Assembly (NCBI GenBank): GCA_019418225.1
Contig: DYCF01000018.1
Coordinates: 24,597 to 88,596, forward strand
DNA: 64,000 nucleotides
Source: Clostridiales bacterium
Lineage (GTDB): Bacteria > Bacillota > Clostridia > Lachnospirales > Cellulosilyticaceae
Direction: 5' to 3'
In this document: positions 44,456 through 53,678 of the stretch, in pieces
Position numbering within the stretch: the first letter of the stretch is position 1
How the letters are laid out: each line of letters starts with the position of its first letter
The notes under the pieces: generated by a model
The model's input: only the letters and a program-made list of their open reading frames with translations
What the model was told of the DNA's origin: nothing
Database searches by the model: none
Program-made: the position numbers and the translations under genes

Positions 44456-45199
44456 ATGAATGAACTAAATAGTCAAATTGAATTTCAACCACAAACTTAT
44501 AGAATATCTGAGCTGTTCATTAAAAGAAGTAAGGTCAACTATCTCCTTTCAATGATTATGCTCCCTATTGGTATATGTCTTATGACATTTTTAGTACAAC
44601 ATACTACTGATACCCCTTTTAATTTTCAATTTTTCATCTGCTTTATTGGCTGTGTTTCTATCTTTTTAGAACTTGAAATTTTCATTGTAAGCCGTATTAT
44701 GCTTAAGAAAGTCAAAGAAAATACATTAACCATAGGTGAGGATTTTATTCAACGTAAATCAAAAGTACTCGAACCCCCGATTCAATTTAAATTCATTCAA
44801 AAGCTTGCTATCAAATATGCACCTAATGGCAACGTCAACACTATCGATATCCAAACCTCTAGTCAAAGTGTCCGTCTATGTGGTTTTGAAAACATGAGTG
44901 AGATTGCAGAACTTCTCAAATCCAAATCTCCTTCTGCGAAGGTCAAAGAGCATACTTATAAGTTAGATTATAATCATCCGCTTGCCTTCATCACTATATT
45001 TGTTGCTTGTATTCTTGTTTTTTATTTTGCGCGTTATAAATTCTTCCTACCTTTAAATGATATTTTTCTCGTAGGCTTTGGAATATGGCTACTACTTGGC
45101 AAACCCATTTCTAAGGCACAAGGGGACCGTTTTAGAGCTATTGAAGTCATTTGTAGTATCCTTATGATTGGTTGTATGGCCTTAAGCTATCTTCCTTAA
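44456..45199 (+). CDS. Predicted membrane protein
   Basis: A 247-residue protein with two hydrophobic helices near residues 30-80 (YLLSMIMLPIGICLMTFLV; FFICFIGCVSIFLEL), a cytosolic beta-rich domain (about 85-165) and further helices at the C-terminus (LAFITIFVACILVFYFA). The PH-like middle domain is a guess. I recognise no family. It has its own terminator. Confidence 0.7.
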   Translation: MNELNSQIEFQPQTYRISELFIKRSKVNYLLSMIMLPIGICLMTFLVQHTTDTPFNFQFFICFIGCVSIFLELEIFIVSRIMLKKVKENTLTIGEDFIQRKSKVLEPPIQFKFIQKLAIKYAPNGNVNTIDIQTSSQSVRLCGFENMSEIAELLKSKSPSAKVKEHTYKLDYNHPLAFITIFVACILVFYFARYKFFLPLNDIFLVGFGIWLLLGKPISKAQGDRFRAIEVICSILMIGCMALSYLP

Positions 45200-45212
45200 A
45201 TGCCTTAAGTAT

Positions 45213-45256
45213 CAAAAAGCTATAAGACTTGTAACATTCCTAGTCTTATAGCTTTT
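45213..45256 (+). terminator. Terminator after the membrane protein gene
   Basis: AAAAAGCTATAAGACT pairs with AGTCTTATAGCTTTTT, followed by a T run. It lies 14 bases after the stop codon. Confidence 0.9.
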
Positions 45257-45285
45257 TTCATTAACCTATCAATTATTATATCCAC

Positions 45286-46158
45286 TTATGCATGTGATAA
45301 CGCTGGAAACATTAACTTTCTTACCTCTACCTGCTTCAAATCTTCTCCCATTATGAAAAATGTACAGTCTTCTTCATGATGTTCTACCCTTATATAGCTG
45401 ACTGCCTCCTCCTCAAAAGGCGTAAATCCTAATCTCACCTCTTTGATTTGGCTTCCAAAGGCTCCTACCACTTCCTCTAATGCTACCTTTTTTCTTGCAA
45501 CAATGTCTTGAATAAATAATTTATCTTCCTCTACTTCTGCCACCACATACACTTCTTCAGATCCTAATTGATATACCATTTCACTGTCCATTGCATAAAA
45601 CCCTAAAAGGCCTTCATTATCCCTCATCTGAAATCTATATTGGCTTGCTCCTTCTCGTGCCGTTTTTAAAAACTTATCTAGATTTTCTCTCCTTGTCATA
45701 TCTACAGATTTCATCTTTAAGGTACTTGTTTCTGCCTGTACTTCTTTGCTATAGCTATATTCTCTAGCCTTCTTGAAACCAAATTTAGGATAGAATTCAA
45801 TCACACTATCATTGCCAAATAAGTAAATTCCATCAACCTTTCCTACATACTCAGCCAGTACCTCCTCCATTAAATATCTTAAACAGCCTTGCCCTCTATA
45901 AGCCTTATCTGTCATAACAGTCCCTAGCTGAATATAGTTTTTAACTTCTCCATCCATTTCAAAGGTCATTAAATTCACAGATACATTTGAAATAACCTTA
46001 TCCCCATCCATTAAAGAATAAGGTATGTACTTATCCCCCCATAATCCTTTGGCATACCACTTTTCAAAGTTAATACAAAAAGTCTTTTTCGCCAGTTCAC
46101 TAAAACTTTTGCGAACCTCTTCCTGATTTTTATAGTCTTTAATAAATGTGTATTTCAT
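45286..46158 (-). CDS. GNAT acetyltransferase, Eis-like
   Basis: A 290-residue protein with an N-terminal GNAT domain: IQLGTVMTDKAYRGQGCLRYLMEEVL binds acetyl-CoA and YPKFGFKKAREYSY completes it. A second, weaker GNAT-like or sterol-carrier-like half follows. This two-part layout resembles enhanced-intracellular-survival type acetyltransferases. The substrate is unknown. Confidence 0.82.
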   Translation of the reverse strand: MKYTFIKDYKNQEEVRKSFSELAKKTFCINFEKWYAKGLWGDKYIPYSLMDGDKVISNVSVNLMTFEMDGEVKNYIQLGTVMTDKAYRGQGCLRYLMEEVLAEYVGKVDGIYLFGNDSVIEFYPKFGFKKAREYSYSKEVQAETSTLKMKSVDMTRRENLDKFLKTAREGASQYRFQMRDNEGLLGFYAMDSEMVYQLGSEEVYVVAEVEEDKLFIQDIVARKKVALEEVVGAFGSQIKEVRLGFTPFEEEAVSYIRVEHHEEDCTFFIMGEDLKQVEVRKLMFPALSHA

Positions 46159-46294
46159 ACTAATCCCCCTATATATTATTTCTCTTTAAAAGTAATATTC
46201 ACTTCTTCTATATTTATACTCTTCACTATCTGCAAGCGCCTTTAAAGCCGCTTCGTTCTATATCTTCATCCATAAGATTATCTATTATCAATCA

Positions 46295-46435
46295 CTATCT
46301 ATATTGTCCACATACCTTGCAAATCATAGCACTGCTTTTATTCTTGTTCTGACACTTTTTACACACCCACTCACCATTTATACTAGGTGTTATAGACTGT
46401 ACTGGTGTATCATTTTTCTTTATAACCACCCCCAT
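46295..46435 (-). CDS. 46-residue zinc-ribbon protein
   Basis: A short ORF, ATG at 46435 to TAG at 46295. The C-terminal half reads NGEWVCKKCQNKNKSS then MICKVCGQYR, two CxxC knuckles spaced as in RanBP2-type or small zinc ribbons. The pattern is unlikely by chance. The ribosome site (GGGTAG) is weak. It lies between guaD and the Eis-like gene, same strand. Function unknown. Confidence 0.6.
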   Translation of the reverse strand: MGVVIKKNDTPVQSITPSINGEWVCKKCQNKNKSSAMICKVCGQYR

Positions 46436-46453
46436 ATACTACCCGCTATGGCT

Positions 46454-47719
46454 TTACACATGTATTAATTCTCCTCTCACATACCTTCTCTTAAGCCACT
46501 CTGTTCTTCCTGTATAAATAAATTTCTCCAATCTCTCTTCCAAACTTAGTTTTCTATCTTCCCTTGAATAATCATCTTCCACAATAAGTGCATCAAACTC
46601 ATACCCTTCTTCAAAGCTTCCTACCTTCCCAAAGAATTGTCCGCCTCCTTTAGTTGCCAAATAATATGCCTCGCTGATACTAAGTGGTTGGTCTTCAAGG
46701 TGATTTACCCAGTGCATCTTAGATGCCATCACTGTTGCCACAATATGAGCTCTCATATCTAAGGTATGGCCTGCTCCTACATCTGAACCTAGCCCTACCT
46801 TAATCCCTTTATCTAAATAATGTCTAAGTGGCATAATACCGCTCGCTAAATTAAAGTTAGACTGTGCACAATGTGCTACCATGACATCATATTTCTTAAG
46901 CATCTCTATTTCTTCTTCTGTATTATAAATGCAATGTGCCATAATGGTTTTTCCTTGTCTTAAAAGACCATAATGTGCATAAACTTCCGTGAAACTTTCT
47001 CTTTCAGGATGCAGTTCCTTCACCCAAGCTACCTCACTACGATTTTCATCCAAATGTGACTGTACAGGTAAATCATATTTGGCTGCCAGTTTTCCTAACT
47101 GCCCCATAAGCTCTCCCGTTGTACAGGGTACAAATCGTGGGCTCACAATATAATTAACTAATGGATTTTCAGCTTTATCCTGTGTTTCTAATATTAACTC
47201 CTCTGTTTCCCTTGCAGAAGCCTGCGTTTCTTCTATTAAATCTTTTGATGTGTTTCGGTCCATATTCACCTTTCCAATATAACCACCTAGTCCTGCCTTT
47301 TCAAAAAGCTCTATCAAAACACTTGTTGCCTCCTTATGGCAGCTCGCCATAACACAAGCACGCGTAGTACCTACTTTCTTTAAATCTCCTACAAAGATTT
47401 TATACTTATCTCTAGCAAATGCTATATCTTTAAAATGGCTTTCCAAAGGAAATGTATACTCATTAAGCCAAGGAATAAGTTCCTTGCTATATCCAATTCC
47501 AGCATTCTCCCACTGCGGTGCATGTACATGTATATCTACAAATCCAGGTATAATGAGTGCTTCTCCCAAATCCTCCACTTGCTCCTGCGTATATCCTTCC
47601 GGAATTTCCTTAGTAATACTTTTTACTTTACCATCCTCTACTAAAATATAGCTATGTGGATAGCTTTCAAATTTCTCTGGCACTGCAGTATAAATAATAT
47701 TTCCCTTTAATAATATCAT
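46454..47719 (-). CDS. guaD: Guanine deaminase
   Basis: A 421-residue amidohydrolase that turns guanine into xanthine and ammonia. Metal ligands and family motifs are visible: PGFVDIHVHAPQW, SHLDENRSEVAWVK, HCIYNTEEE and the KVGLGSDVGAGH end of the barrel. The protein begins with the small beta domain typical of the family. The pathway feeds purine salvage and nitrogen scavenging. It stands alone, without xanthine dehydrogenase genes nearby. Confidence 0.92.
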   Translation of the reverse strand: MILLKGNIIYTAVPEKFESYPHSYILVEDGKVKSITKEIPEGYTQEQVEDLGEALIIPGFVDIHVHAPQWENAGIGYSKELIPWLNEYTFPLESHFKDIAFARDKYKIFVGDLKKVGTTRACVMASCHKEATSVLIELFEKAGLGGYIGKVNMDRNTSKDLIEETQASARETEELILETQDKAENPLVNYIVSPRFVPCTTGELMGQLGKLAAKYDLPVQSHLDENRSEVAWVKELHPERESFTEVYAHYGLLRQGKTIMAHCIYNTEEEIEMLKKYDVMVAHCAQSNFNLASGIMPLRHYLDKGIKVGLGSDVGAGHTLDMRAHIVATVMASKMHWVNHLEDQPLSISEAYYLATKGGGQFFGKVGSFEEGYEFDALIVEDDYSREDRKLSLEERLEKFIYTGRTEWLKRRYVRGELIHV

Positions 47720-47789
47720 TTACCCCATCTCCTCATTAATTCAAGTGTCTCTTCAGGTTGTCACACTTTTTCTATAATCTGCTACTTAG

Positions 47790-47838
47790 CAAAAAAAGAG
47801 CTAGTAATCTTTTACCCAGATACTAGCCCCTTTGCTCT
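47790..47838 (-). terminator. Terminator after the DUF503 operon
   Basis: On the minus strand GGCTAGTA pairs with TACTAGCT, with partial pairing inside the loop, followed by CTTTTTTT. It would end the transcript from the 817-residue gene through the 37-codon ORF. Confidence 0.75.
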
Positions 47839-47891
47839 CATTATTATATTATTATATTATCATACTATTTTACACTTTTCCATAAAACTTT

Positions 47892-48005
47892 CTACCATCT
47901 ATTAGGTACCCTTAGTTTAAGAATCTCTTCTCCAAGCTCCCCTAATTCATCCTTATACATGGCATATTTCTTTCTTGTTTCAGACCCCTTTTGGAGTTTT
48001 TCCAT
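47892..48005 (-). CDS. Possible 37-residue protein
   Basis: A short ORF starting MEKLQKGSETRKKYAMYKDE and ending LKLRVPNRW. It begins 9 bases after the DUF503 stop codon. A GAGGAG sequence at the end of DUF503 lies 12 bases before the ATG. Composition is that of a small basic/acidic helical protein. It lies before the operon terminator, so it would be translated if real. No family recognised. Confidence 0.4.
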   Translation of the reverse strand: MEKLQKGSETRKKYAMYKDELGELGEEILKLRVPNRW

Positions 48006-48014
48006 GCATACATT

Positions 48015-48308
48015 TTACTCCTCTGTACTCATAATATCTCGAATCACTTCTAGCATCTGCGCCTCTGAGTTTTCTTCTATAAAGCTTATCACATGATCCA
48101 AAATACTATCGCAATTTCCAGTATGGTCTGCAATACAAGCAATACCTATAACAATAATTTGGTGAATATCCTGTTCTGCTATTTCTGAAACTGCCACATT
48201 AAACTTATTTTTCACCTTACCCATAATACTTTTTACAATCATTCTCTTTTCTTTTAAAGAATGAACATAAGGTGCATGTAACTTAATTTGTAATGTGCCT
48301 ACTAACAT
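48015..48308 (-). CDS. DUF503 protein (YlxP-like)
   Basis: About 97 residues: MLVGTLQIKLHAPYVHSLKEKR at the start and VAVSEIAEQD, which are the DUF503 hallmarks. YlxP is usually encoded near infB/rbfA and thought to act in ribosome assembly; here it is in a different setting behind two large unknown genes. The frame is open to 48350, but AAAGGA lies nine bases before ATG 48308 and the family begins there. Confidence 0.88.
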   Translation of the reverse strand: MLVGTLQIKLHAPYVHSLKEKRMIVKSIMGKVKNKFNVAVSEIAEQDIHQIIVIGIACIADHTGNCDSILDHVISFIEENSEAQMLEVIRDIMSTEE

Positions 48309-48352
48309 TTTGTCTATTCCTTTCATTCTAATAAGTGATAGTTTCCTCACTA

Positions 48353-50056
48353 CTATAATGTCTTATTAGGAGGCACGATACTCATAATTCGCTCTTGAAT
48401 TTCTTTAAATGCCTTCATGAACTCCATATTATTTTTTTCATTTTTGCTTTGCCACTGCTGCTCTATTTCTTTAGCACGTGCTACTGAAATCTTAATATGT
48501 TTCTCCTCACATAATCTTAATGCATCATTTCGGATATAAAATGGACTATCTCCTAAACGATCTATAAGTCTTTCCACTACATTTTCATGTGCCTTAATCA
48601 TTTCCTCACTTCTCATATAGAGCACATTAATCGCTTCACTTCGCACCTGCGGATTATAGTCACTTAACAGTTGTGCATTAAAGTCTGCCACTTCCTCAAA
48701 TGGTAATTGTCTTATAACTTTAATTTTATTCATAATACTGCTTTCGCGTGCATAAGTTGCTCCCCACGGATTACTATATGAATATTTTTCATCTAAACGT
48801 TCTTTATCATTTACAATCGCCTTTAACTTTCCATAAATATACCTTTTTATTTCAAGGTCACCAATCGTAATTAGTACATCTTCTATCATACAATTCGTCT
48901 CGTTATCTTTTTTATACAATTCCTTACAAGTCTCAATAAGCTCCACTACACCATGTTCTTTAATAAAATTGCACCAGCTATATAAGCCTATACCTTCTTC
49001 TATACACTTTTTAAGTAGTGGTATTGAATAGACTTCTTTCCATAGCGCTAATACACGTTTTCTAAACTTATCATATACTCTTTGCCCATGCGCTTCTACC
49101 ATATATTGCTCTGTTTCGTCATCTTCTATAAAGCTGCATATATCTTTAGCTCCTAGTAATTTTAAAGTGTCGAACTTTGTCTCTTCTAAATATTTTATAT
49201 AAACATCTAATATTCTCGTATCCTCCTCTATTACTTCCCAAATCCCTGTATCGAAGAATAACGAATTAAAAAGCTGCACCAACTGTTTAAAAAGCTCCTG
49301 ATCCTTTGTAGCTAATTCAAATAATCTTGGTAAGTCTAAGCTGCTTGTAAGCTTTGTACTTAGTTCCATTTGTATTGTATTCTCTTTTAATGCCCCTACT
49401 AATATGTTACGTTGGACATTGATGTCTTTTAATAATTCTTTCTGCTCCACAAGTAACTGTGTTAAATATACCGCTCCCCAATCTTCACTAAGCTCCAGTA
49501 ATCTAAAGGCGGCCTCTTCAAATGATTTCTTAGTAATCCAGTGTGTAAATCCATAAGAAATATATCTAGAGAATTCTTCATTTTGTCCTATAATCATATA
49601 GTCCTCAATAAGTTCCTCGCACCATTCACCCATAGTCGTTAATGTAATTGCCAGCTTAAAAATCTCCTTATCTGATGTCTCAAACAAAATCTTTTTAAAC
49701 ATCTCATAAGTTGTATGTGTAAAGCATTCTTCTGTTACACGCTCTCTTAATTCTCCCATTACACTTAATGTCTTAAAATCCATTTGTTTAAGCTTTTTCT
49801 GAACAATCCTACATTCAGTTAAGTGTCTCTCCGTAATTTGTTTTAATAAATTACAGATAGCACTCACTTCCCATTCTACTTGTTCTTGGCTTTCGCTACA
49901 GAAAGTATCTAAAAGTGCCGTTGAAATGCGAATTTGTCCTTCCTCTAATGGGTCTATCCTATCTACTGCCTTCTGCTTATCTAATATGCCTGCCGTCGTA
50001 CATTCATTCAGTATCTCCCATATGGCCTTTGGTCTATTAAATGGTACTACTTTCAT
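48353..50056 (-). CDS. Large helical protein, HEAT-repeat-like end
   Basis: A 567-residue soluble acidic protein, nearly all helical. The last 100 residues contain HEAT-like units (YNPQVRSEAINVLYMRSEEM; LGDSPFYIRNDALRLCEE). No enzyme motif is visible. It starts 31 bases after the 817-residue gene, and the frame ends 44 bases before the DUF503 start, so the three are likely one operon. It may be a scaffold for the upstream product. Confidence 0.65.
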   Translation of the reverse strand: MKVVPFNRPKAIWEILNECTTAGILDKQKAVDRIDPLEEGQIRISTALLDTFCSESQEQVEWEVSAICNLLKQITERHLTECRIVQKKLKQMDFKTLSVMGELRERVTEECFTHTTYEMFKKILFETSDKEIFKLAITLTTMGEWCEELIEDYMIIGQNEEFSRYISYGFTHWITKKSFEEAAFRLLELSEDWGAVYLTQLLVEQKELLKDINVQRNILVGALKENTIQMELSTKLTSSLDLPRLFELATKDQELFKQLVQLFNSLFFDTGIWEVIEEDTRILDVYIKYLEETKFDTLKLLGAKDICSFIEDDETEQYMVEAHGQRVYDKFRKRVLALWKEVYSIPLLKKCIEEGIGLYSWCNFIKEHGVVELIETCKELYKKDNETNCMIEDVLITIGDLEIKRYIYGKLKAIVNDKERLDEKYSYSNPWGATYARESSIMNKIKVIRQLPFEEVADFNAQLLSDYNPQVRSEAINVLYMRSEEMIKAHENVVERLIDRLGDSPFYIRNDALRLCEEKHIKISVARAKEIEQQWQSKNEKNNMEFMKAFKEIQERIMSIVPPNKTL

Positions 50057-50087
50057 TTACTCTCCCACCTTTTAGGGATCTCTCTTC

Positions 50088-52541
50088 CTACACCTGTGCT
50101 GCTTCAAGTTCTTCTAAACTTTGATATAAACTATTAACACGGTATAAAAACTCATCCCCACCTAATAATGTATCATCTACTTGCTTTAACACACTTGCTA
50201 TTACTTTATAATCATCTAATTGATTGACTTGTAGAAATTCCTGTAATTCCTCTCGCTTTAGTATTTCTTGTAAAAATTCTTGCGTTTTAATATATCCATT
50301 ATCCATATACTTATTAATAAGCTGCTGTAATCTTGGTGCCACTTGCTCAAGTCCTACTATTTGGTTTTTTTCTCGTTTTTCTTCCCTTAAAATAATATTT
50401 AAGCTACCTTCGCCTTCTTTTTTATAACGCTGTCCAAAATAATAGAAAATCACATGATATAAACCATATTGGTCTTGTATACTGCTTCCCTTGAGTTGAT
50501 CCTTCATTTTATTATATAAATCATAGGCATTCACCTTACTTGCCGTCTTAGCAACTTCCATTAAATGATTTTCTAATTCATCAATAATCTCTTTCTTACA
50601 TTTTAATCGACTACTATGCACATATGTATTGCTACCTACCTGTACAACCTCTTGAGCTTCCTTTATCTTTTGCTCTATTGTCAGCTTATTATTTCCTAGG
50701 ACATAATTATATTCTTTTTTCGCTTCTTCTACTAAAAGTTCCACCATGTCTTCATCTAAATAAACAGGCTTTTTGAATTTATCTCTAAAAATCATGTCTA
50801 AAATATAGCTACTTGAGATACTCTCTTTACTGTAAAATCTCCCATTCGCCTTGTAGCCCATTGCTTCTAATAAATTAGGAATTACATCTTTCCCCCATTT
50901 TTTTATACCAATTGCTCCTATTGCCTGCTCGATTGTCTTCTCATAAGTAGTTAACTCAAAAGCTTCTGGTAATTTGTCAGCTAATGTCTCCATCAGCTGC
51001 TCTTCACCTACTTCTTCATGGAGAAAGACCATATTCAATATCGGATTATATCCTAAATCATGAAATGCATTATATTTAATCAGACTTATGATTTGTCTGT
51101 TTTTTTCTCCTAAAACAGTTTCTACAACTTTAAAGGCTACATGATGATCTCCCTTATTTAAATAAGTAAGAATTTCTACAAGCTTACTGCTTCTTAGTAT
51201 TTCAGTAAGTGCTTCTAATGTTTGCATTTGGAGCTTACTTGTTACTTCTAATGTTTGTCCTAACTTATTTGCAGTTTCTTCTAAACTGTATCCTTCCTCA
51301 AAACGATACTTCAGCACTTCTAATCCTTCTCTATCTTCATACTGCTCAAAGGCTAAACTTGGCACAACAATTTGATTTATTGATTTTAATGCATTTTCTA
51401 ATGCTGGTCTATTGATAAGCCCGCTTGCAGTATTTATGGATTTATGCTGTAACTGCTTTAGTTTCACCTTTTTTAAACCGTTATCTATAGCTATGCCATA
51501 AATTATCCCAATTTGTCCTAACGTAGAATTATTAAACACTTCATATAGGTGTGATTCTAAACAAATTTCATAATCCGCTATAGCTTCAGCTGCTTCTTGT
51601 GCTATTCCTATACACGCAAAACTACTGTCTTTCATAGCATAACGTGCTAATATCTCTAACGTCTTTTGATATTTCTTCGTTCCTACACCTGTGTAATTTT
51701 TATAACTCACTAAAAATGCTGTCGTAATTTCACCTAACTTACTAATCTCTTTAATCTTTGCTAGCTTATGGAGTGGTTCATAACTGCTTTCTTTAAATAC
51801 ATCCTTAATTTTAACTTCACTATATACTGGCTGCATTTTAATATGAATACGCCAGTCTAATGTATTTTCTAATGCTTCCCATTCCTCTCTGGTAAACAAT
51901 CTAGCTACTGATTTAAACGTAATGTATCCCTTGAATTTGCTTAGGAAACTCTTTGCTCTAACTATCGTCATGCCTGGATAGTCTAGCATATAAGCTACAA
52001 CTTGCCCATTTATTTGTGTTGTTCGTATAATTCCCTGTTCTTCAATATCATTAATTAACTTCTCTTCATAGGCCTTAGTTGTAATATAATCTCTAATCTC
52101 TCTTTCAATGACTACTTCATTAATTTCTAATTCTTCAGTTTCATCTTCTATGTAATCTTTAATTCGTAAAGGTTGCTTTTCTTCTACTCCTACTACTTCT
52201 TCTGTATTTTCCTCTTGTTCTAGTTCTAGTGCTATTTCTTCTACTGTATTCTTTTCTTGTTCTAGTGCTATCTCTTCTGTTGTATTCTTTTCTTGTTCTA
52301 GTGCTATCTCCTCTGTTGTATTCTCTTCTTGTTCTAGTACTATCTCTTCTTCTGCTGTATTCTCTTCTTGTTCTAATGCTATCTCTTCTTCTGCTGTATT
52401 CTCTTCTTGTTCTAATATGCTCTCTTCTATTATGCCTTCTTCTTGCTCTAATTCTGGCTGCACATTGCTTACAGTTTCAGCTTCTTTCTTCTGCGGTCCT
52501 GTAAACAACTTCTTGAATAATTTATGTAATGGATTTCCCAT
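50088..52541 (-). CDS. Large protein with acidic N-terminal repeats and a sigma-region-4-like helix-turn-helix
   Basis: An 817-residue soluble protein. Residues of about 30-110 are six or seven copies of an acidic 11-13 residue repeat (EEIALEQEENT). A domain near 150-260 follows. A long helical region contains YRFEEGYSLEETANKLGQT near residue 430, which resembles the helix-turn-helix of sigma-70 region 4. I recognise no whole-protein family. The basic start (NPLHKLFKKLF) and the repeat tract suggest a tether. First gene of the operon with the 567-residue and DUF503 genes. Confidence 0.65.
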   Translation of the reverse strand: MGNPLHKLFKKLFTGPQKKEAETVSNVQPELEQEEGIIEESILEQEENTAEEEIALEQEENTAEEEIVLEQEENTTEEIALEQEKNTTEEIALEQEKNTVEEIALELEQEENTEEVVGVEEKQPLRIKDYIEDETEELEINEVVIEREIRDYITTKAYEEKLINDIEEQGIIRTTQINGQVVAYMLDYPGMTIVRAKSFLSKFKGYITFKSVARLFTREEWEALENTLDWRIHIKMQPVYSEVKIKDVFKESSYEPLHKLAKIKEISKLGEITTAFLVSYKNYTGVGTKKYQKTLEILARYAMKDSSFACIGIAQEAAEAIADYEICLESHLYEVFNNSTLGQIGIIYGIAIDNGLKKVKLKQLQHKSINTASGLINRPALENALKSINQIVVPSLAFEQYEDREGLEVLKYRFEEGYSLEETANKLGQTLEVTSKLQMQTLEALTEILRSSKLVEILTYLNKGDHHVAFKVVETVLGEKNRQIISLIKYNAFHDLGYNPILNMVFLHEEVGEEQLMETLADKLPEAFELTTYEKTIEQAIGAIGIKKWGKDVIPNLLEAMGYKANGRFYSKESISSSYILDMIFRDKFKKPVYLDEDMVELLVEEAKKEYNYVLGNNKLTIEQKIKEAQEVVQVGSNTYVHSSRLKCKKEIIDELENHLMEVAKTASKVNAYDLYNKMKDQLKGSSIQDQYGLYHVIFYYFGQRYKKEGEGSLNIILREEKREKNQIVGLEQVAPRLQQLINKYMDNGYIKTQEFLQEILKREELQEFLQVNQLDDYKVIASVLKQVDDTLLGGDEFLYRVNSLYQSLEELEAAQV
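52195..52440. repeat. In-frame tandem repeats in the 817-residue gene
   Basis: Units of 33-39 bases built on TCTTCTTGTTCTAATGC and TATCTCTTCTGCTGTATTC repeat six or seven times. All are multiples of three, so copy-number changes would keep the frame and only vary the acidic tract. Confidence 0.8.
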
Positions 52542-52658
52542 GTAACTTTCTCCTTTTTCCCCTAGTGCATTAATATTGTTATCTTTATACTATATGATTT
52601 TACACCTTCTTTCAATAAAACCCCAGTCAAACTTTCCTACCCTGAAAATAAAGAAAGA

Positions 52659-52687
52659 AGTGTCATGAAATTTATTTCAAGACACTT
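52659..52687. terminator. Probable terminator hairpin
   Basis: AAGTGTCATGAAAT pairs with ATTTCAAGACACTT with one mismatch. It lies downstream of the methyltransferase gene on the minus strand. The T-tract is interrupted (CTTTCTTTATTTT). Confidence 0.65.
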
Positions 52688-52767
52688 CCCACCTTATCTC
52701 TATGCTATATATGTTCTATCTGCCTTATCAGATTTTCTCTTTCAATTATATCCTCACTTCTAAACAC

Positions 52768-53352
52768 TTATATCTTCACGCATTCAAAATAAAAGTATTT
52801 TTCATCTTCTATCATCTTTATTTCAAATCCTGTTTTACGGCATAATTCCTTTAACTCATCATCTAAAGGAATTGGCTCCTCTTTAGCTGAGGTATAGTTA
52901 ATAGCCTTATGATGTGCCTTTAGCTCTTCTCTTGTTCTGCAGTGTACCATTACTAATTGGCCACCTGTCTTTAAAAGCTCATTTGCATTCATAAAAACTC
53001 TTAAGAGATTTTCAAAATGTGGTACTACATTAAATATAATACAATAATCATTTTCGCCTTGTATATGTGAGATTTCTCCTTCAAAGTCCACACAAACTAA
53101 TGTTGCTAAAGGAAATCTTTCTGCAAATACCTTTAACATATTTTCAGAACTATCTATTCCTACATAGTGCATTACATCTCTTTCTGTAAGTAAATCATAT
53201 AAAACGCCTGTCCCACATCCTACATCTATTACCTTTTCATCTGGTTTTATATTCAATCGTTCAATTACTTCATCTGCTATCCTAATATTTTTCTCTGGTA
53301 CATTCCACGCCTGCGCACTACTATCAAAAAACACTTTATCTTTTCTTCCCAT
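52768..53352 (-). CDS. Class I SAM-dependent methyltransferase
   Basis: A 194-residue methyltransferase: SAM loop VIDVGCGTGVLYDLL, then IDSSENMLKVFAERF and the motif NDYCIIFNVVPHF. The C-terminal part has a C-rich YFYFECVKI end. The substrate is not evident. It is a single gene, with a reversed copy of the dispersed repeat about 60 bases upstream. Confidence 0.85.
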   Translation of the reverse strand: MGRKDKVFFDSSAQAWNVPEKNIRIADEVIERLNIKPDEKVIDVGCGTGVLYDLLTERDVMHYVGIDSSENMLKVFAERFPLATLVCVDFEGEISHIQGENDYCIIFNVVPHFENLLRVFMNANELLKTGGQLVMVHCRTREELKAHHKAINYTSAKEEPIPLDDELKELCRKTGFEIKMIEDEKYFYFECVKI

Positions 53353-53409
53353 TAATTAGTCTCCTCTTTAAATACGCTTTTATTTAAACTATTCTTTTAT
53401 TTGCACTTT

Positions 53410-53527
53410 TCTATAAAGAAACCAACTATAACTTTAAATGAGCCATTATATAAATAGGTTTCTCTCAATCATTTCACATAGCTATAATATAATCAATCAC
53501 TAAATTTTATAAATGTGAAATCTATAT
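53410..53527 (-). repeat. Dispersed ~115-bp repeat, copy 6, reversed and diverged
   Basis: On the minus strand it begins ATATAGATTTCACAT, has ATGTGAAAT, GAGAGAAACC and ends AGTTGGTTTCTTTATAG. The centre is clearly changed compared with other copies, while the pairing arms are kept. The rest of 53353-53678 shows only AT-rich sequence and the promoter region of the next gene. Confidence 0.75.
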
Positions 53528-53678
53528 TTAAGCACATATAGCTCTCTCTTCTTTAAATCATCTATAAGCTACAGCATAGCTTATGATTATAAATAAGATA
53601 TAAACGACATTTTTCTTGCTTTCTCAATGCTTTTATCTCATAATATACTATATTTTTATTCTAAAGGAGTATCTTATT

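Noticed and set aside
52229..52504. Leu-rich 91-residue + strand frame
   Set aside because: Antisense of the acidic repeat tract in the 817-residue gene.
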